Assembly: GCA_017302835.1 (NCBI GenBank)
Contig: JAFLCC010000002.1
Location: forward strand, 186,001-250,000
Length of the DNA: 64,000 bases
Direction: 5' to 3'
Origin: Deltaproteobacteria bacterium
Lineage (GTDB): Bacteria; Bdellovibrionota; Bdellovibrionia; Bdellovibrionales; Bdellovibrionaceae
Made by a program: the position numbers and the translations under genes. The notes under the pieces are model-generated. The model was not told the origin of the DNA. It ran no database searches and worked only from the letters and a program-made list of their open reading frames with translations. This document shows positions 46,457-55,648 of this stretch, piece after piece; the first letter of the stretch is position 1; the number at the start of each line of letters is the position of its first letter.

Positions 46457-46919
46457 ATCTTTAGAAACTCAGAAAAGGCATCCTCTCAGGTTGCAATTGG
46501 CTCCGATGATAGACATCTTTTTCTTAATCATCATTTTTTTATTGAAATCAACAATCGTTGCAGATGTTTCGATTATTTTTCCGAGCCAAATGCATCCTCC
46601 AATAAGTCTTAGCAAGGAAGGATTAGAAACATTTCCTGAGGTGGTTCTTACTGACAAAGAAGTAAATATAAGTTTTTTAAATGAGAATTTGAATCTTTCT
46701 CAAATAAATAATATGACGGAAGAAAAAATTGAAGAATTAAAGTTAAAAGTGGAAGCCTACATTAGGAATAAAGATGAAAAGATAAGAGCTCAATCAATCA
46801 ATGTAAACTTTCTGACATCACGTGAAAATAGTTATAAGAATATTTTTATCGCAGTCAAATTTCTAAGGAAAATAGGATTTCAGTCAATTCAGTTTATCGC
46901 AGAAGGTGAATCTAAATGA
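46446..46919 (+). CDS. glt2: second TolR/ExbD-family motor protein
   Basis: 157 residues from ATG at 46446, which has GAGG seven bases upstream; ATG 46434 would add four residues. Membrane segment about 17-38 with Asp in LAPMIDIFFLIIIFLL. The periplasmic domain ends YKNIFIAVKFLRKIGFQSIQFIAE, the typical ExbD tail. It overlaps the preceding gene by 11 bases and the GltC-like gene by four. Confidence 0.85.
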   Translation: MDLESLETQKRHPLRLQLAPMIDIFFLIIIFLLKSTIVADVSIIFPSQMHPPISLSKEGLETFPEVVLTDKEVNISFLNENLNLSQINNMTEEKIEELKLKVEAYIRNKDEKIRAQSINVNFLTSRENSYKNIFIAVKFLRKIGFQSIQFIAEGESK

Positions 46920-48100
46920 GAATTTTTCGAATAGAAAATATCTCAAGAATGTTTTTCATTTTAACATCAATGGTGATGATGTCTAAGACGGTGAGTTTTG
47001 CAGAATCTTTGGTGAGTGTGCTTCGTGAAATGGAAAAAAAATCTGATGATTTAGGTATTAGAATTGTTATTCGCAAAAATTTCAAAAAGTCCTTGAGTAT
47101 TCAAGAGTGGTTTGAAATAAGAAAGATCCTGATTAGAAGACCAAAAGTGGGTTTTGACGCGAAAACCGCTTGGGATAGACAAATTTCTTTAAGATCTTCT
47201 AACCTACAAAAAGAATCGGATAAGATTTTTTTGTTTTTAGAAAAAGCAGATGAATACACACTCAATCAGCAATATGAAAAGAGTTTTGATATGTATCAGC
47301 GGGCCGCGAAGTATTTTAAAACTTCGAATAAGGGCAGAGTTCCTAAAGGGAACCAACAGCTGTACTTAAATATTATTCATCAAATGGGCAGAACGCTCTA
47401 CGCTCAAAAAAGATTTAATGAGGCTTTGGAAGTTTACAGCTGGATATCCCCCGTTTATCCTCAAATTCGGCAGGTTTTATTTGAAAAAATGTGGACAGCC
47501 TTTCGTGCAGGAAAGTATGACCTAGCTCTAGGTGCGATCGCTTCACAGCAGTCTGGTTATTTTTCGGAATATTTACATCCGGAAAGTTATTTGATTAAAG
47601 TCTATATTTTTAAGCGCCTATGTCGGAAAAAAGATTTGGTTTACACGGTTGAGGCATTAAAGAATTATTTAGCCAGTCTTAAAAGTGGGAAATTCGATGC
47701 GATTGAATGGGCTAAATCAGACCTGTATTATATGTCTTTAGCTCAGCTCATAGAGGTTTCTAAAAACTCTAAAATGGAGCTATTGAAGTATGCTTCTAGA
47801 GTCGAAAGACAAAATGAAATTAAAAAAATTCATGAATCTCTAAAGGAGAGATTTAAAGTTCATAAAGAGGTTTTGCAAAACCAACTTGAGCGAGTTTATG
47901 GTTATGCTTCCTTGGCTCTAAGTAACGAACAGGATTTTCTGAAACCAATAAGTACGTTGCCAGAAGCAAAGGTATTGGAAAAAAAAGGATACGAGCTATG
48001 GCCTTCCGGGGATGCTGAAGAATGGTTAGACGAGATTGGCAGCCACATATATATTGGTCCATCAGAATGTAAAGAAAATGCAAGCAATACAGAAAAATAA
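46916..48100 (+). CDS. glt2: GltC-like periplasmic TPR protein
   Basis: 394 residues, with a signal peptide (about 10-30, ending SFA). The middle has TPR-like helices (YTLNQQYEKSFDMYQRAAKY, GRTLYAQKRFNEALEVYSWI, FRAGKYDLALGAIASQQSGY). The tail EEWLDEIGSHIYIGPSEC matches the end of the 516-aa glt1 GltC. Compared with that protein it lacks about 120 residues of repeats. ATGA overlap with the TolR gene couples motor and periplasmic parts. Confidence 0.78.
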   Translation: MRIFRIENISRMFFILTSMVMMSKTVSFAESLVSVLREMEKKSDDLGIRIVIRKNFKKSLSIQEWFEIRKILIRRPKVGFDAKTAWDRQISLRSSNLQKESDKIFLFLEKADEYTLNQQYEKSFDMYQRAAKYFKTSNKGRVPKGNQQLYLNIIHQMGRTLYAQKRFNEALEVYSWISPVYPQIRQVLFEKMWTAFRAGKYDLALGAIASQQSGYFSEYLHPESYLIKVYIFKRLCRKKDLVYTVEALKNYLASLKSGKFDAIEWAKSDLYYMSLAQLIEVSKNSKMELLKYASRVERQNEIKKIHESLKERFKVHKEVLQNQLERVYGYASLALSNEQDFLKPISTLPEAKVLEKKGYELWPSGDAEEWLDEIGSHIYIGPSECKENASNTEK

Positions 48101-48115
48101 GATTGAAGACATAGA

Positions 48116-51100
48116 ATGAAGAAGAAATTGTGCATCGTCATTATCATGATTCCATTTTTAATTTTTTCTGAAGAGAAGAAGGCTCAGGGAAAATTAGATA
48201 GCTCTGGTCTGGTGCGAATAGATCAAGATAATAAAAAAACATTGGAAACAAGAAAAGCGCCTCCTGCAAATAATAAAGAAAAACTTAAAGTAGAAATGTT
48301 AATTGAGGATGATCCTTCTAAGCTAGAAAAACAAGTTAAGGCATTGCAGCTGATATTAAAAAATGAAAAAGATCGAAATAAAAAAATTAATTTATATTTA
48401 AGGTTAAGTTACTTACATGTTTCGATTGCTAAAAAATATGGGATTAAAAGAGTTGCTGGGGAAAAGATAAACGATCAAGAAAAAAAACATTTAGATGAAG
48501 CCATCAAAGTTATTAATTTTCTGCTCAAAAATATTGAAAATAATAAAAGATCGCTATCGACTTTATATAACATTAAAGGTTTGGTCAGTTTTGAGTTAGA
48601 TGATCTTAAAGAAACAATAGCTAATTTTATTAAATCCATCGAATTAAATCCAAAAAATACACAAGCTGAAGTCATGTCTATATTTATTGGAGAGTATTAC
48701 TTTGATGAAGAAAAATATGATGATGCCATAAAATATTATCAACTTTTTTACAATAGAATGAGCAAAACCCAGAAAGCTCTTTCTGACTATAAAGTCGCCT
48801 GGTCCTATTTAAATAAAAAAGATTCAGAAAAAGCTGAGATGCAATTTATCAAGGTCATCGTTCAAGATTTAGATAAGGGTACAACAGAAGATGCTTATAA
48901 AGATTTGGCGTTTATTTTGACACAAAATAATGATGAATTGCATCTTATTAACAAAGTAAATTCATTTACAAAATCGAATGTCGTTAAGGGGCATTTATAC
49001 TATTACTGTCTTCTCTTTTATTTACAGAATTCTAAAGATAAATCCAGGGATGATCTCTTTAAAGAAGTGTTAGGTATTGAAAAAGATCCCTATAAACAAT
49101 TAAAGATTTTAGTTTTAAAAGTCAGTTTCGAAAAGAAAGATATTCCTACTAAAGGAATGGTTGTTGCTTTGGATAATGTTGCAAAAAAATTGAAAATTTT
49201 AGATATCGAATCTAGATCAAGATTTTTTAAATTAGATGCAAATCAATTAGAAGACGATTCCGAATTTAATATCAGAGTTCATATTGATGCTTACACCGGA
49301 AGATTAAAGGCCGAAGAAAGTGTGTCGAAACTGGAGCTAGGTAATGAAGCTGTAAAACACATTCAAAGACACATTGAATGGTTTCCGTTGTCCAAGAAAA
49401 AAAATATATTGTACAACCTATGGATAGATACCTGTGTTGATTTGAAGAACTCAACATGCTTATTTGAGCTGGAATCACTTTTTAAAACAGGCATGAAAAA
49501 CATTCCTTCTATTGAGTATCTTAAAAAGGTACAAATTGAACTTCTGGCCTTATATGATGCTGCTTTTGAAAAGGATAGGATCAAGCACCAGCAAGCTTTT
49601 GTGAAGAGACTGAAATCATTTGCTGAGCAGTTTCCATCGGATCCAATTTCACTAAAAAGCCAGAAAAGACTATTCGGCATTTACTTAGATAGTAAAAATT
49701 ATGCAGAGGCATTGCCCTATGCAGAGAACCTTTTTAAGGTCGAAAAAAATGCCGAAAGTGTACAAAAAATTCTCATTTGTTTATATGAAATGCAAAGATA
49801 TGAAATGGTTTTGAATGATCCAGTATATAATCAATTCAGTTCAGTTGAAATAACAGACATCAGACGAGAGGCAAGTCTTAAATCAGCTATGATTAATGCA
49901 ACTAAAGGAGATTTCGAAAAATATGAAAACGATATTCAGGCCTACCTAAAAACAAAACCAAGTGAAGAAAAGGCAATGGTCGTCTATGTTGACTATTTTA
50001 AAAAATTAATCGAGCTCAATTTCTTTCAAAAATTTATTGATGAATGGAAAAAATTGACACCCCAAATGCAATCAAGAAAAACATTCACCTCAATCAAATC
50101 CTTCTATTTTGATAAAACATTAAGTGAGGGTGACTTTGTGCCTTCATCCTTGTTTTGGACGTACGGTGAAGATAAGGACCTGAATGCAAAAATCGTCATT
50201 AATAAAATTGCCTTTAATACCCAATTGACATCAACGGATTTGGTGTTTTTTAGCAATCTGAGCGAAGAGAAGAAAAACTACCTGCTGGCTCTTATGAATT
50301 ACTTGAATCCAACAGAGGTGCTCTCCATTCTAAAACTTAATAAAAATCTTTCCGAAGAGCAGAAAAAAATCTATTTAGTATCGTTGTTGTTAAAAGCGGG
50401 AACTATAAATGTGAAATTTGAACAAAATGAAATCAGTGCTATTAAGAATATAGTTCCCGAGAAATACCTTAAAGATACTGAATTGAAAATAGAAGAAAAT
50501 ATCAAAAACGTTATTTTTCCAAACTCAAAGATGAAACCGAAAACCTATGAGTCCTATGTTGTCAACAATGTGGATAATATAAAATTCTTAAGGGCGCGCG
50601 TACTTAAATCTTTGAAAACGGCCACTCAAGTTCAAAAAATGAGAATTTTTGATAAAATGTCCAAGGTCGAGTTAGGGATGGCTCAATCTATTAAAAATTC
50701 TCCGCCACCACAGGGGTTGGATGAAGCACAGCTTTCTGAATACAAATCAGGTTTAGTTGAGATGGCCAAGGACTATGAAAAGCAAGGTCAAGAGTTTGCT
50801 GCGGCAAAATTGGAAATTGAAAACATTCTGAAAAAGCAAAGCGATGATGATCTGGCTTCGGTTTTGCCTGAAATTAGCATTGAAGATTGGAATGTGTCTC
50901 ATAGTGATACTAGGGAAAAACTGAACAAAATAATTTCCAAGACATCGGCGAAAGCTGTTATGATGTACCTAGATAATCTACTGTATTCTAAGAAGATAGA
51001 ATTGGAAGAGTATTATAATTACAAAACGTGGGTTATATTAAAAATGAAACCAAATGAGGCTTTGCGAAAGTATTATTTTGAAGAGTTGATGGCAGCAAAT

Positions 51101-51142
51101 CAAACAGCGCAAATAAGTAAATGGAGATCTTTAAAAAAATGA
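48116..51142 (+). CDS. glt2: large periplasmic TPR protein, GltD-like
   Basis: 1008 residues, signal peptide to about residue 18 (MIPFLIFSEE). TPR-like repeats are recognisable at about 85-260 (YLRLSYLHVSIAKKYG, YNIKGLVSFELDDLKETIAN, MSIFIGEYYFDEEKYDDAIK) and again near 520-570; the middle is diverged. Residues near 855-870 (AQSIKNSPPPQGLDE) align with a motif in the glt1 GltD-like protein. Its 3' end overlaps the next gene by about 22 bases. No GltE-like lipoprotein gene follows, unlike glt1. Confidence 0.74.
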   Translation: MKKKLCIVIIMIPFLIFSEEKKAQGKLDSSGLVRIDQDNKKTLETRKAPPANNKEKLKVEMLIEDDPSKLEKQVKALQLILKNEKDRNKKINLYLRLSYLHVSIAKKYGIKRVAGEKINDQEKKHLDEAIKVINFLLKNIENNKRSLSTLYNIKGLVSFELDDLKETIANFIKSIELNPKNTQAEVMSIFIGEYYFDEEKYDDAIKYYQLFYNRMSKTQKALSDYKVAWSYLNKKDSEKAEMQFIKVIVQDLDKGTTEDAYKDLAFILTQNNDELHLINKVNSFTKSNVVKGHLYYYCLLFYLQNSKDKSRDDLFKEVLGIEKDPYKQLKILVLKVSFEKKDIPTKGMVVALDNVAKKLKILDIESRSRFFKLDANQLEDDSEFNIRVHIDAYTGRLKAEESVSKLELGNEAVKHIQRHIEWFPLSKKKNILYNLWIDTCVDLKNSTCLFELESLFKTGMKNIPSIEYLKKVQIELLALYDAAFEKDRIKHQQAFVKRLKSFAEQFPSDPISLKSQKRLFGIYLDSKNYAEALPYAENLFKVEKNAESVQKILICLYEMQRYEMVLNDPVYNQFSSVEITDIRREASLKSAMINATKGDFEKYENDIQAYLKTKPSEEKAMVVYVDYFKKLIELNFFQKFIDEWKKLTPQMQSRKTFTSIKSFYFDKTLSEGDFVPSSLFWTYGEDKDLNAKIVINKIAFNTQLTSTDLVFFSNLSEEKKNYLLALMNYLNPTEVLSILKLNKNLSEEQKKIYLVSLLLKAGTINVKFEQNEISAIKNIVPEKYLKDTELKIEENIKNVIFPNSKMKPKTYESYVVNNVDNIKFLRARVLKSLKTATQVQKMRIFDKMSKVELGMAQSIKNSPPPQGLDEAQLSEYKSGLVEMAKDYEKQGQEFAAAKLEIENILKKQSDDDLASVLPEISIEDWNVSHSDTREKLNKIISKTSAKAVMMYLDNLLYSKKIELEEYYNYKTWVILKMKPNEALRKYYFEELMAANQTAQISKWRSLKK

Positions 51143-51507
51143 AAGTAATGGTGTTTGTCATTTTATCCTCAGTGTTTGTCTTTTCTCAGGAGCAGGAAAA
51201 TACGGATTCGCTAACTTTACCAACGGAAGAAGCTAAATTTCCCGTAGTCGAGTCTGGAAAGTCGAGCACTTCCAATTCAAGTACTTCGAAGACAAGTTCA
51301 ACGCCGAACAAGGCAAAAGACAACGTGGGAGCCATTCTAGATTTTGAGGGCGAAGTGATCGAGGGAGAGAGAAGAAGGCCAGATTTATTTTTGCAAATAT
51401 CTATTGATAATGTAAAGTTTGATTCTTTAATTTATAATAGAGATGATTTTAATGATTATTTAGAAGTAGATAGAAAAAGTAGAAATAAATTTTTTAAAAT
51501 GAAGTAA
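51139..51507 (+). CDS. glt2: GltF-like small periplasmic protein
   Basis: 122 residues from ATG at 51139 (MKVMVFVILSSVFVFSQ), giving a regular signal peptide; ATG 51121 in frame adds MEIFKK and also overlaps GltD. A Ser/Thr-rich linker (about 40-62) is followed by ILDFEGEVIEGERRRPDLFL, the motif shared with the glt1 protein, and FDSLIYNRDDFNDYLEVDRK. Both copies precede a GltG-like gene. Role unknown. Confidence 0.7.
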   Translation: MKVMVFVILSSVFVFSQEQENTDSLTLPTEEAKFPVVESGKSSTSNSSTSKTSSTPNKAKDNVGAILDFEGEVIEGERRRPDLFLQISIDNVKFDSLIYNRDDFNDYLEVDRKSRNKFFKMK

Positions 51508-51510
51508 CCA

Positions 51511-53382
51511 ATGAAAGTTTTAGTTTTAAAGAAAAACAATAAAGAAATTGGCAGAGTGAGCCCGGACAGAAGAAGTCTTCTGATCGGTAGGTCTCCTGTG
51601 TGCGATCTTGTTATCCGAAAAATTGAACACATCAAACCTCTGCACTTTCTAATGGAATGGACAGGGGAAGGCAGTTTTGATCCTTATTCTGGATTTTGGA
51701 CAATCATTGATATTTCTGGATCTGAGTCTGAAGAGGTAAATAAAGATTATCATGGCGAAGCACATGTTTTGATTGAGAGTGAAATTGAAATTGGAGAATT
51801 TCAATTTTCTTTTGTTGAAGAAAAGTTGGCAAAAACAGCCTTGGCAAAAGGTGTTATTTCACGTTCTCTAGAATACGATAATAATGGGGCAACATTTGTT
51901 AGAAATGATGCTGAGTCTGTATTAGAATTGGTTACCTATAGTCGTAGTAATGATCTGGTGACTTCAATCAACCACTTCTCTAAAGATGTTTTAGCCCGAG
52001 GGATTAAAATCAACTCCCTGGCAAATTTGGAGTTCACATACAATTCATCACGGCCCAACATACTTTCATTTGAGAATCTAGGAGAAAAAAATTTAGTTGA
52101 TATTTATAATCGCTCCGAGCGCCTTATAGATTATTTTTCAAAAGAAAATTCAGTTTGTCAAATTGATATAGAGGATTTTTATTTACTGTCCTCAATAGAA
52201 AATGCTTATTACTTAAGGTGGGTTCCAAAAGTTCAAGTCTCGCCACCTCCTAGAGCTTGGAAAAAAGATCCAGTTATTTTAACCTTGATATTTGTTATTT
52301 TCTCCATGTTTTTGTTTGGGCTTCTGATGCAGTCGATAAAAAAACCAGTTACGATGGATATTCCAATTCCCAAAAGAGTGGCAACTGTTCAAATTTTAGA
52401 TCTACAGCCAGTACTTAAAGAAGAGCCTCCTCTTCCCGTTATTGACAAAGAGGTTAGCCCGGAGACTGTTCAACCCCCTCCTGTCGAGCTCCCTAAGGAT
52501 CAGGTCAAGGTAGATTCAGAAAAAGATAAACCAAAAATGGATAAGCCTCAGACCAAACCAAAAAACGAAGATTTTAACCCAGCAAAAAAGACACCTCCTA
52601 AAATTCAGGGTGCCAGAGCTACGATAAAAAATTTATCTAAGAATGATGAACCATCCCAAGGTCTAAATCAAAAAGCTCCAATAAAAAACGTCAACTCAGT
52701 TGGATTGTTAGGTAAACTCAGTGGTGGGAAAAAAACTGGCTCTGGTGTGGATGCTAAATTGTTAGTTTCAAGTGTGACTCCAACCGATGCTGCAGTTGGT
52801 TCAGAGGGAAGAGTTAAACTTAAAGGCTCTCCGTCTGGAAACGTCAATTTAACTTCTGGAAAAACAGAAGCAAGTGCGGATGAGGGGGCTGGATTATCTG
52901 CAGCGGCGACAACTTTAAAAATGGATAACATGTCCAAGGGAACTAATATTTCAGGTATGGTTTCATCCAAGGCGACAGGAGGAATTGGTTCTGGATTATT
53001 TGGTGGAAATAAAAAAGAGGGTTCGGATTCCATTGAAAGCTTGGGAGGATCTGTTTCTATCGAAGTTAAATCGATGGAAATTCAAGGGGGATTGACTAAA
53101 GAACAGGTGAGGCAGGCGATTTCAGATAACAGGAGGTCACTGCGAAACTGTCATGAACAGTACTTAACGTATAAAAAAGATTTAGGTGGACGTCTTGTTT
53201 TGCGGTGGAAAGTGAATGGTGAAGGTCCTGTAGATACAGCCTCAATTCAGAGCTCTGATACCAAATATGGAATCTTTGATTCCTGTGTTTTAGAAGTTAT
53301 CAAAAAAATTGTCTTTCCTAAAGCCGCGAGTGGTAACTCGACATTGGTAATTTATCCATTTGTATTTCAACCGAAAAAATAA
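51511..53382 (+). CDS. glt2: GltG-like protein with degenerate FHA and AgmX/PglI tail
   Basis: 623 residues. The N-terminal 100 residues keep an FHA outline (LLIGRSPVCDLVI, IKPLHFLMEW) but lack the N-G(T) phosphothreonine-contact motif, so ligand binding is doubtful. One membrane segment (about 252-272, VILTLIFVIFSMFLFGLLM) and a Pro/Lys-rich stretch (about 300-365) follow. The last 95 residues are an AgmX/PglI-type tail (RRSLRNCHEQYL, GRLVLRWKVNGEGPVDT, IYPFVFQP). Same architecture as glt1 GltG. Last gene of glt2. Confidence 0.84.
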   Translation: MKVLVLKKNNKEIGRVSPDRRSLLIGRSPVCDLVIRKIEHIKPLHFLMEWTGEGSFDPYSGFWTIIDISGSESEEVNKDYHGEAHVLIESEIEIGEFQFSFVEEKLAKTALAKGVISRSLEYDNNGATFVRNDAESVLELVTYSRSNDLVTSINHFSKDVLARGIKINSLANLEFTYNSSRPNILSFENLGEKNLVDIYNRSERLIDYFSKENSVCQIDIEDFYLLSSIENAYYLRWVPKVQVSPPPRAWKKDPVILTLIFVIFSMFLFGLLMQSIKKPVTMDIPIPKRVATVQILDLQPVLKEEPPLPVIDKEVSPETVQPPPVELPKDQVKVDSEKDKPKMDKPQTKPKNEDFNPAKKTPPKIQGARATIKNLSKNDEPSQGLNQKAPIKNVNSVGLLGKLSGGKKTGSGVDAKLLVSSVTPTDAAVGSEGRVKLKGSPSGNVNLTSGKTEASADEGAGLSAAATTLKMDNMSKGTNISGMVSSKATGGIGSGLFGGNKKEGSDSIESLGGSVSIEVKSMEIQGGLTKEQVRQAISDNRRSLRNCHEQYLTYKKDLGGRLVLRWKVNGEGPVDTASIQSSDTKYGIFDSCVLEVIKKIVFPKAASGNSTLVIYPFVFQPKK

Positions 53383-53394
53383 AAATTTAAAACA

Positions 53395-53408
53395 CCTGTC
53401 AAAACAGG
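53395..53408. terminator. short hairpin between convergent GltG-like and PilZ genes
   Basis: CCTGT (53395-53399) and ACAGG (53404-53408) form a five-base stem with a four-base loop in an AT-rich gap between two converging genes. It is weak; a terminator is inferred mainly from location. Confidence 0.35.
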
Positions 53409-53447
53409 CTCAACGAAGAAAACCTGCAATTTCTTGGTGCGTGAATT

Positions 53448-54458
53448 CTAGGCTACCTGATTTTTCTCTAGATCCCTTAACCATTGATCTAATTTAAGTA
53501 AATTTTTTTCATCAGCCTTTGAGAATGAAAATCTGTTGGGTTGATTTAAATCTCCAACGGGATGACATCTGAATAGAATGCTTTTTTTGCCTCCAGGATC
53601 GGAAATATAAACCTCAATCTCTGCATTTAAAATATCTTGGGGAATTGAATTTTCGGTTTGAATTCCTCCAAGAGAGATATCTCTTGTGTAAGTCATAAAT
53701 GCTTTAGCTTTATTTGTAATAATCGTTCTTAATCGACCTCGAATCCGAGGGTATCGTCGGGTGTGCTTTTTTTCTTTTTTAGGTGCGGCGTTAATTGGAT
53801 TTGTATTTCCATGAAAATGTCCATTGGAAGTATTTTTTTCTATTTCGTGAAAGGCTATATGTGTAGGATTCGCTGGGGATTCATTTGTAACTGTCGTGCT
53901 GGGTGTTGATGCGGGTAACTGGATGGTCGTTATCGTTTTATCAAAGGAACCAGGTATGATGCGAGAGATACTTTGCGTTTCTTCAAGCTTCGGAGTGTTT
54001 TCATGAGAAAACTTCATTGTATTTTCAAACCGATTTGGATCATTAGAGATGTTGGTGTGAGTTTGATCCAATATATCTGATTTATCAGCCTCTTCAAAAT
54101 CAATAACCGTTCCTGAAAAAGTGAGAATGCCTGGTTCTTTATTTTTTTCATCATTAACTGGGTCTGAAAATTCGACGACAGAGTCAGGTGTTTCTATTAT
54201 TACTTTTTGGGATTTATAAGAAACATGAGAATAAGGGCTAGGCAGAGGAGGAATCTCTTGGGTTTCATTCCACGTGAAAGATAGCCATTCAAGAACTTCT
54301 GGAGACTCAGAAACAAGCTTCCAGCTAGGTAACCCTTGGGTCCAGTAATAAAAATCACTAGGTTGAGATTTTTTTTGGACAATTTCAACAAGTTGTTTTT
54401 TGTTGAGTTGTTCAAACTTTTCCTCATTGGTTTTATTAAATAAATAATATTTCGACAT
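53448..54458 (-). CDS. GYF_2-PilZ protein, putative c-di-GMP effector
   Basis: 336 residues. Residues 1-60 match the GYF_2 pattern (YYLFNKTNEEKFEQLNKKQL, then FYYWTQGLPSWKLVSESPEV). A long low-complexity linker (about 80-225) leads to a PilZ domain from about 228 with RRYPRIRGRLR (RxxxR) and DISLGGI (DxSxxG), both c-di-GMP contacts present. It lies convergent to the end of glt2, 65 bases away. GYF domains occur in Myxococcus GltJ, which makes a regulatory link with the Glt machine plausible, but this is inference from position and domain. Confidence 0.82.
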   Translation of the reverse strand: MSKYYLFNKTNEEKFEQLNKKQLVEIVQKKSQPSDFYYWTQGLPSWKLVSESPEVLEWLSFTWNETQEIPPLPSPYSHVSYKSQKVIIETPDSVVEFSDPVNDEKNKEPGILTFSGTVIDFEEADKSDILDQTHTNISNDPNRFENTMKFSHENTPKLEETQSISRIIPGSFDKTITTIQLPASTPSTTVTNESPANPTHIAFHEIEKNTSNGHFHGNTNPINAAPKKEKKHTRRYPRIRGRLRTIITNKAKAFMTYTRDISLGGIQTENSIPQDILNAEIEVYISDPGGKKSILFRCHPVGDLNQPNRFSFSKADEKNLLKLDQWLRDLEKNQVA

Positions 54459-54564
54459 TTGAACCTCGAAAATAACTTCGGTGATTAGATGAAAGACTTA
54501 ATAGAAATAAAAAATTTAGTCTAAGAAACCTTGTCATCCAGACCAAAGTTGGGTATTAAGTGCC

Positions 54565-55062
54565 ATGGATTTGAAAAAATATATACACTCTGTGCCGGAT
54601 TTTCCTATAAAAGATGTTTTATTTCGAGATATTTCACCTTTGTTGAAAAGTTCTGAAGCTTTAGATTTTGTTGCTAAAAAGTTAATTGAAAAAATAAATT
54701 TTAATGAAGTTGATTATATAGCTGGAATTGAATCAAGGGGATTTATTTTGGCCATGTTATTAGCGGCAAAAACAAACAAAGGATTTATTCCTATTCGGAA
54801 AGCTGGCAAGTTGCCTCCACCGGTTGTGTATGAAAAATATTCCTTAGAGTATGGTCAAGCAAGCCTGGAGTTAAACCCCGGCAAAGGAAGAATAGTTATT
54901 TTGGATGATGTTTTAGCAACTGGTGGTACCTTGTTGGCGGCAGTTTCATTAGCTGAGAAAGCTGGTTATCAAGTGCTGGATGTGGCTGTTTTGATAAATC
55001 TAACATTCTTAAATAATATTGAGTTTAATCATCAGAAAATTTATTCATTGATAGAGTACTAG
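54565..55062 (+). CDS. apt: adenine phosphoribosyltransferase
   Basis: 165 residues, Apt length. It makes AMP from adenine and PRPP. FPIKDVLFRDISPLL at the N-terminus, YIAGIESRGFILA, VPIRKAGKLPPP-like FIPIRKAGKLPPPVVYEKYS, and the PRPP loop IVILDDVLATGGTL (about 112-125) are all typical. It lies four bases before the nucleosidase gene, whose product would supply adenine. Promoter sequence divergent from the GYF-PilZ gene lies in the 106-base gap. Confidence 0.96.
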   Translation: MDLKKYIHSVPDFPIKDVLFRDISPLLKSSEALDFVAKKLIEKINFNEVDYIAGIESRGFILAMLLAAKTNKGFIPIRKAGKLPPPVVYEKYSLEYGQASLELNPGKGRIVILDDVLATGGTLLAAVSLAEKAGYQVLDVAVLINLTFLNNIEFNHQKIYSLIEY

Positions 55063-55066
55063 AGGC

Positions 55067-55648
55067 GTGAGTCATCATAATTTCCATATATTTTTCGCCC
55101 TGAAACAGGAAATAGATGCAAGATTCTTCGATGAAAAATGCCCTCTCACAGTAATGGGAATGGGTAAAGTGAATGCAACTATCGCTGTTATGAATTACTT
55201 GAATCAAGTGCAAAATAAAACGAATTTGTTGATCGTCAATCTGGGAACGGCTGGAAGTCGAAAAATTAAAGTGGGAACTCTTGTTGAAATCACTGAGTTT
55301 TATGAACGTGATACGTCCTTTAGATCGATCCCAATCAAAATCAAACCTTGTACTGAATTGCCAGTGGGTAAGTGTGGCACGGGAGATTCAATAGATATGC
55401 TTTCGGAAGATTATTCTTGCAATCTTTCTATGATAAAGCAGAGCGAACCCCCATGGGATTGTCTCGATATGGAGGCTTACGCGTTGGCAAAAACCTGTAC
55501 ATTGAAAAATATTCCTTTTGTTTCAATTAAATACATAACGGATATTTCTGATTCTCAAGTCAAAGTTCAATGGAAAGAAAACCTGGAAAAAGCGCGTGTT
55601 AATTTGTTTCATTTTTGGAAAGATTACATAAAAAACAAATCATTTTGA
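55067..55648 (+). CDS. nucleoside phosphorylase/MTA-SAH nucleosidase-like protein
   Basis: 193 residues from GTG, shorter than E. coli MTAN (232). Features of the PNP/UDP phosphorylase superfamily: VMGMGKVNATIAVMNYL near 27, VNLGTAGSRKIKVGTLVEI near 63, and LDMEAYALAKTC near 140, with the ribose-binding M-E pair, then the usual late Asp in YITDIS. Coupling to apt and closeness to metK suggest cleavage of methylthioadenosine or adenosylhomocysteine and recycling of adenine. Substrate is inferred, not shown. Confidence 0.82.
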   Translation: MSHHNFHIFFALKQEIDARFFDEKCPLTVMGMGKVNATIAVMNYLNQVQNKTNLLIVNLGTAGSRKIKVGTLVEITEFYERDTSFRSIPIKIKPCTELPVGKCGTGDSIDMLSEDYSCNLSMIKQSEPPWDCLDMEAYALAKTCTLKNIPFVSIKYITDISDSQVKVQWKENLEKARVNLFHFWKDYIKNKSF

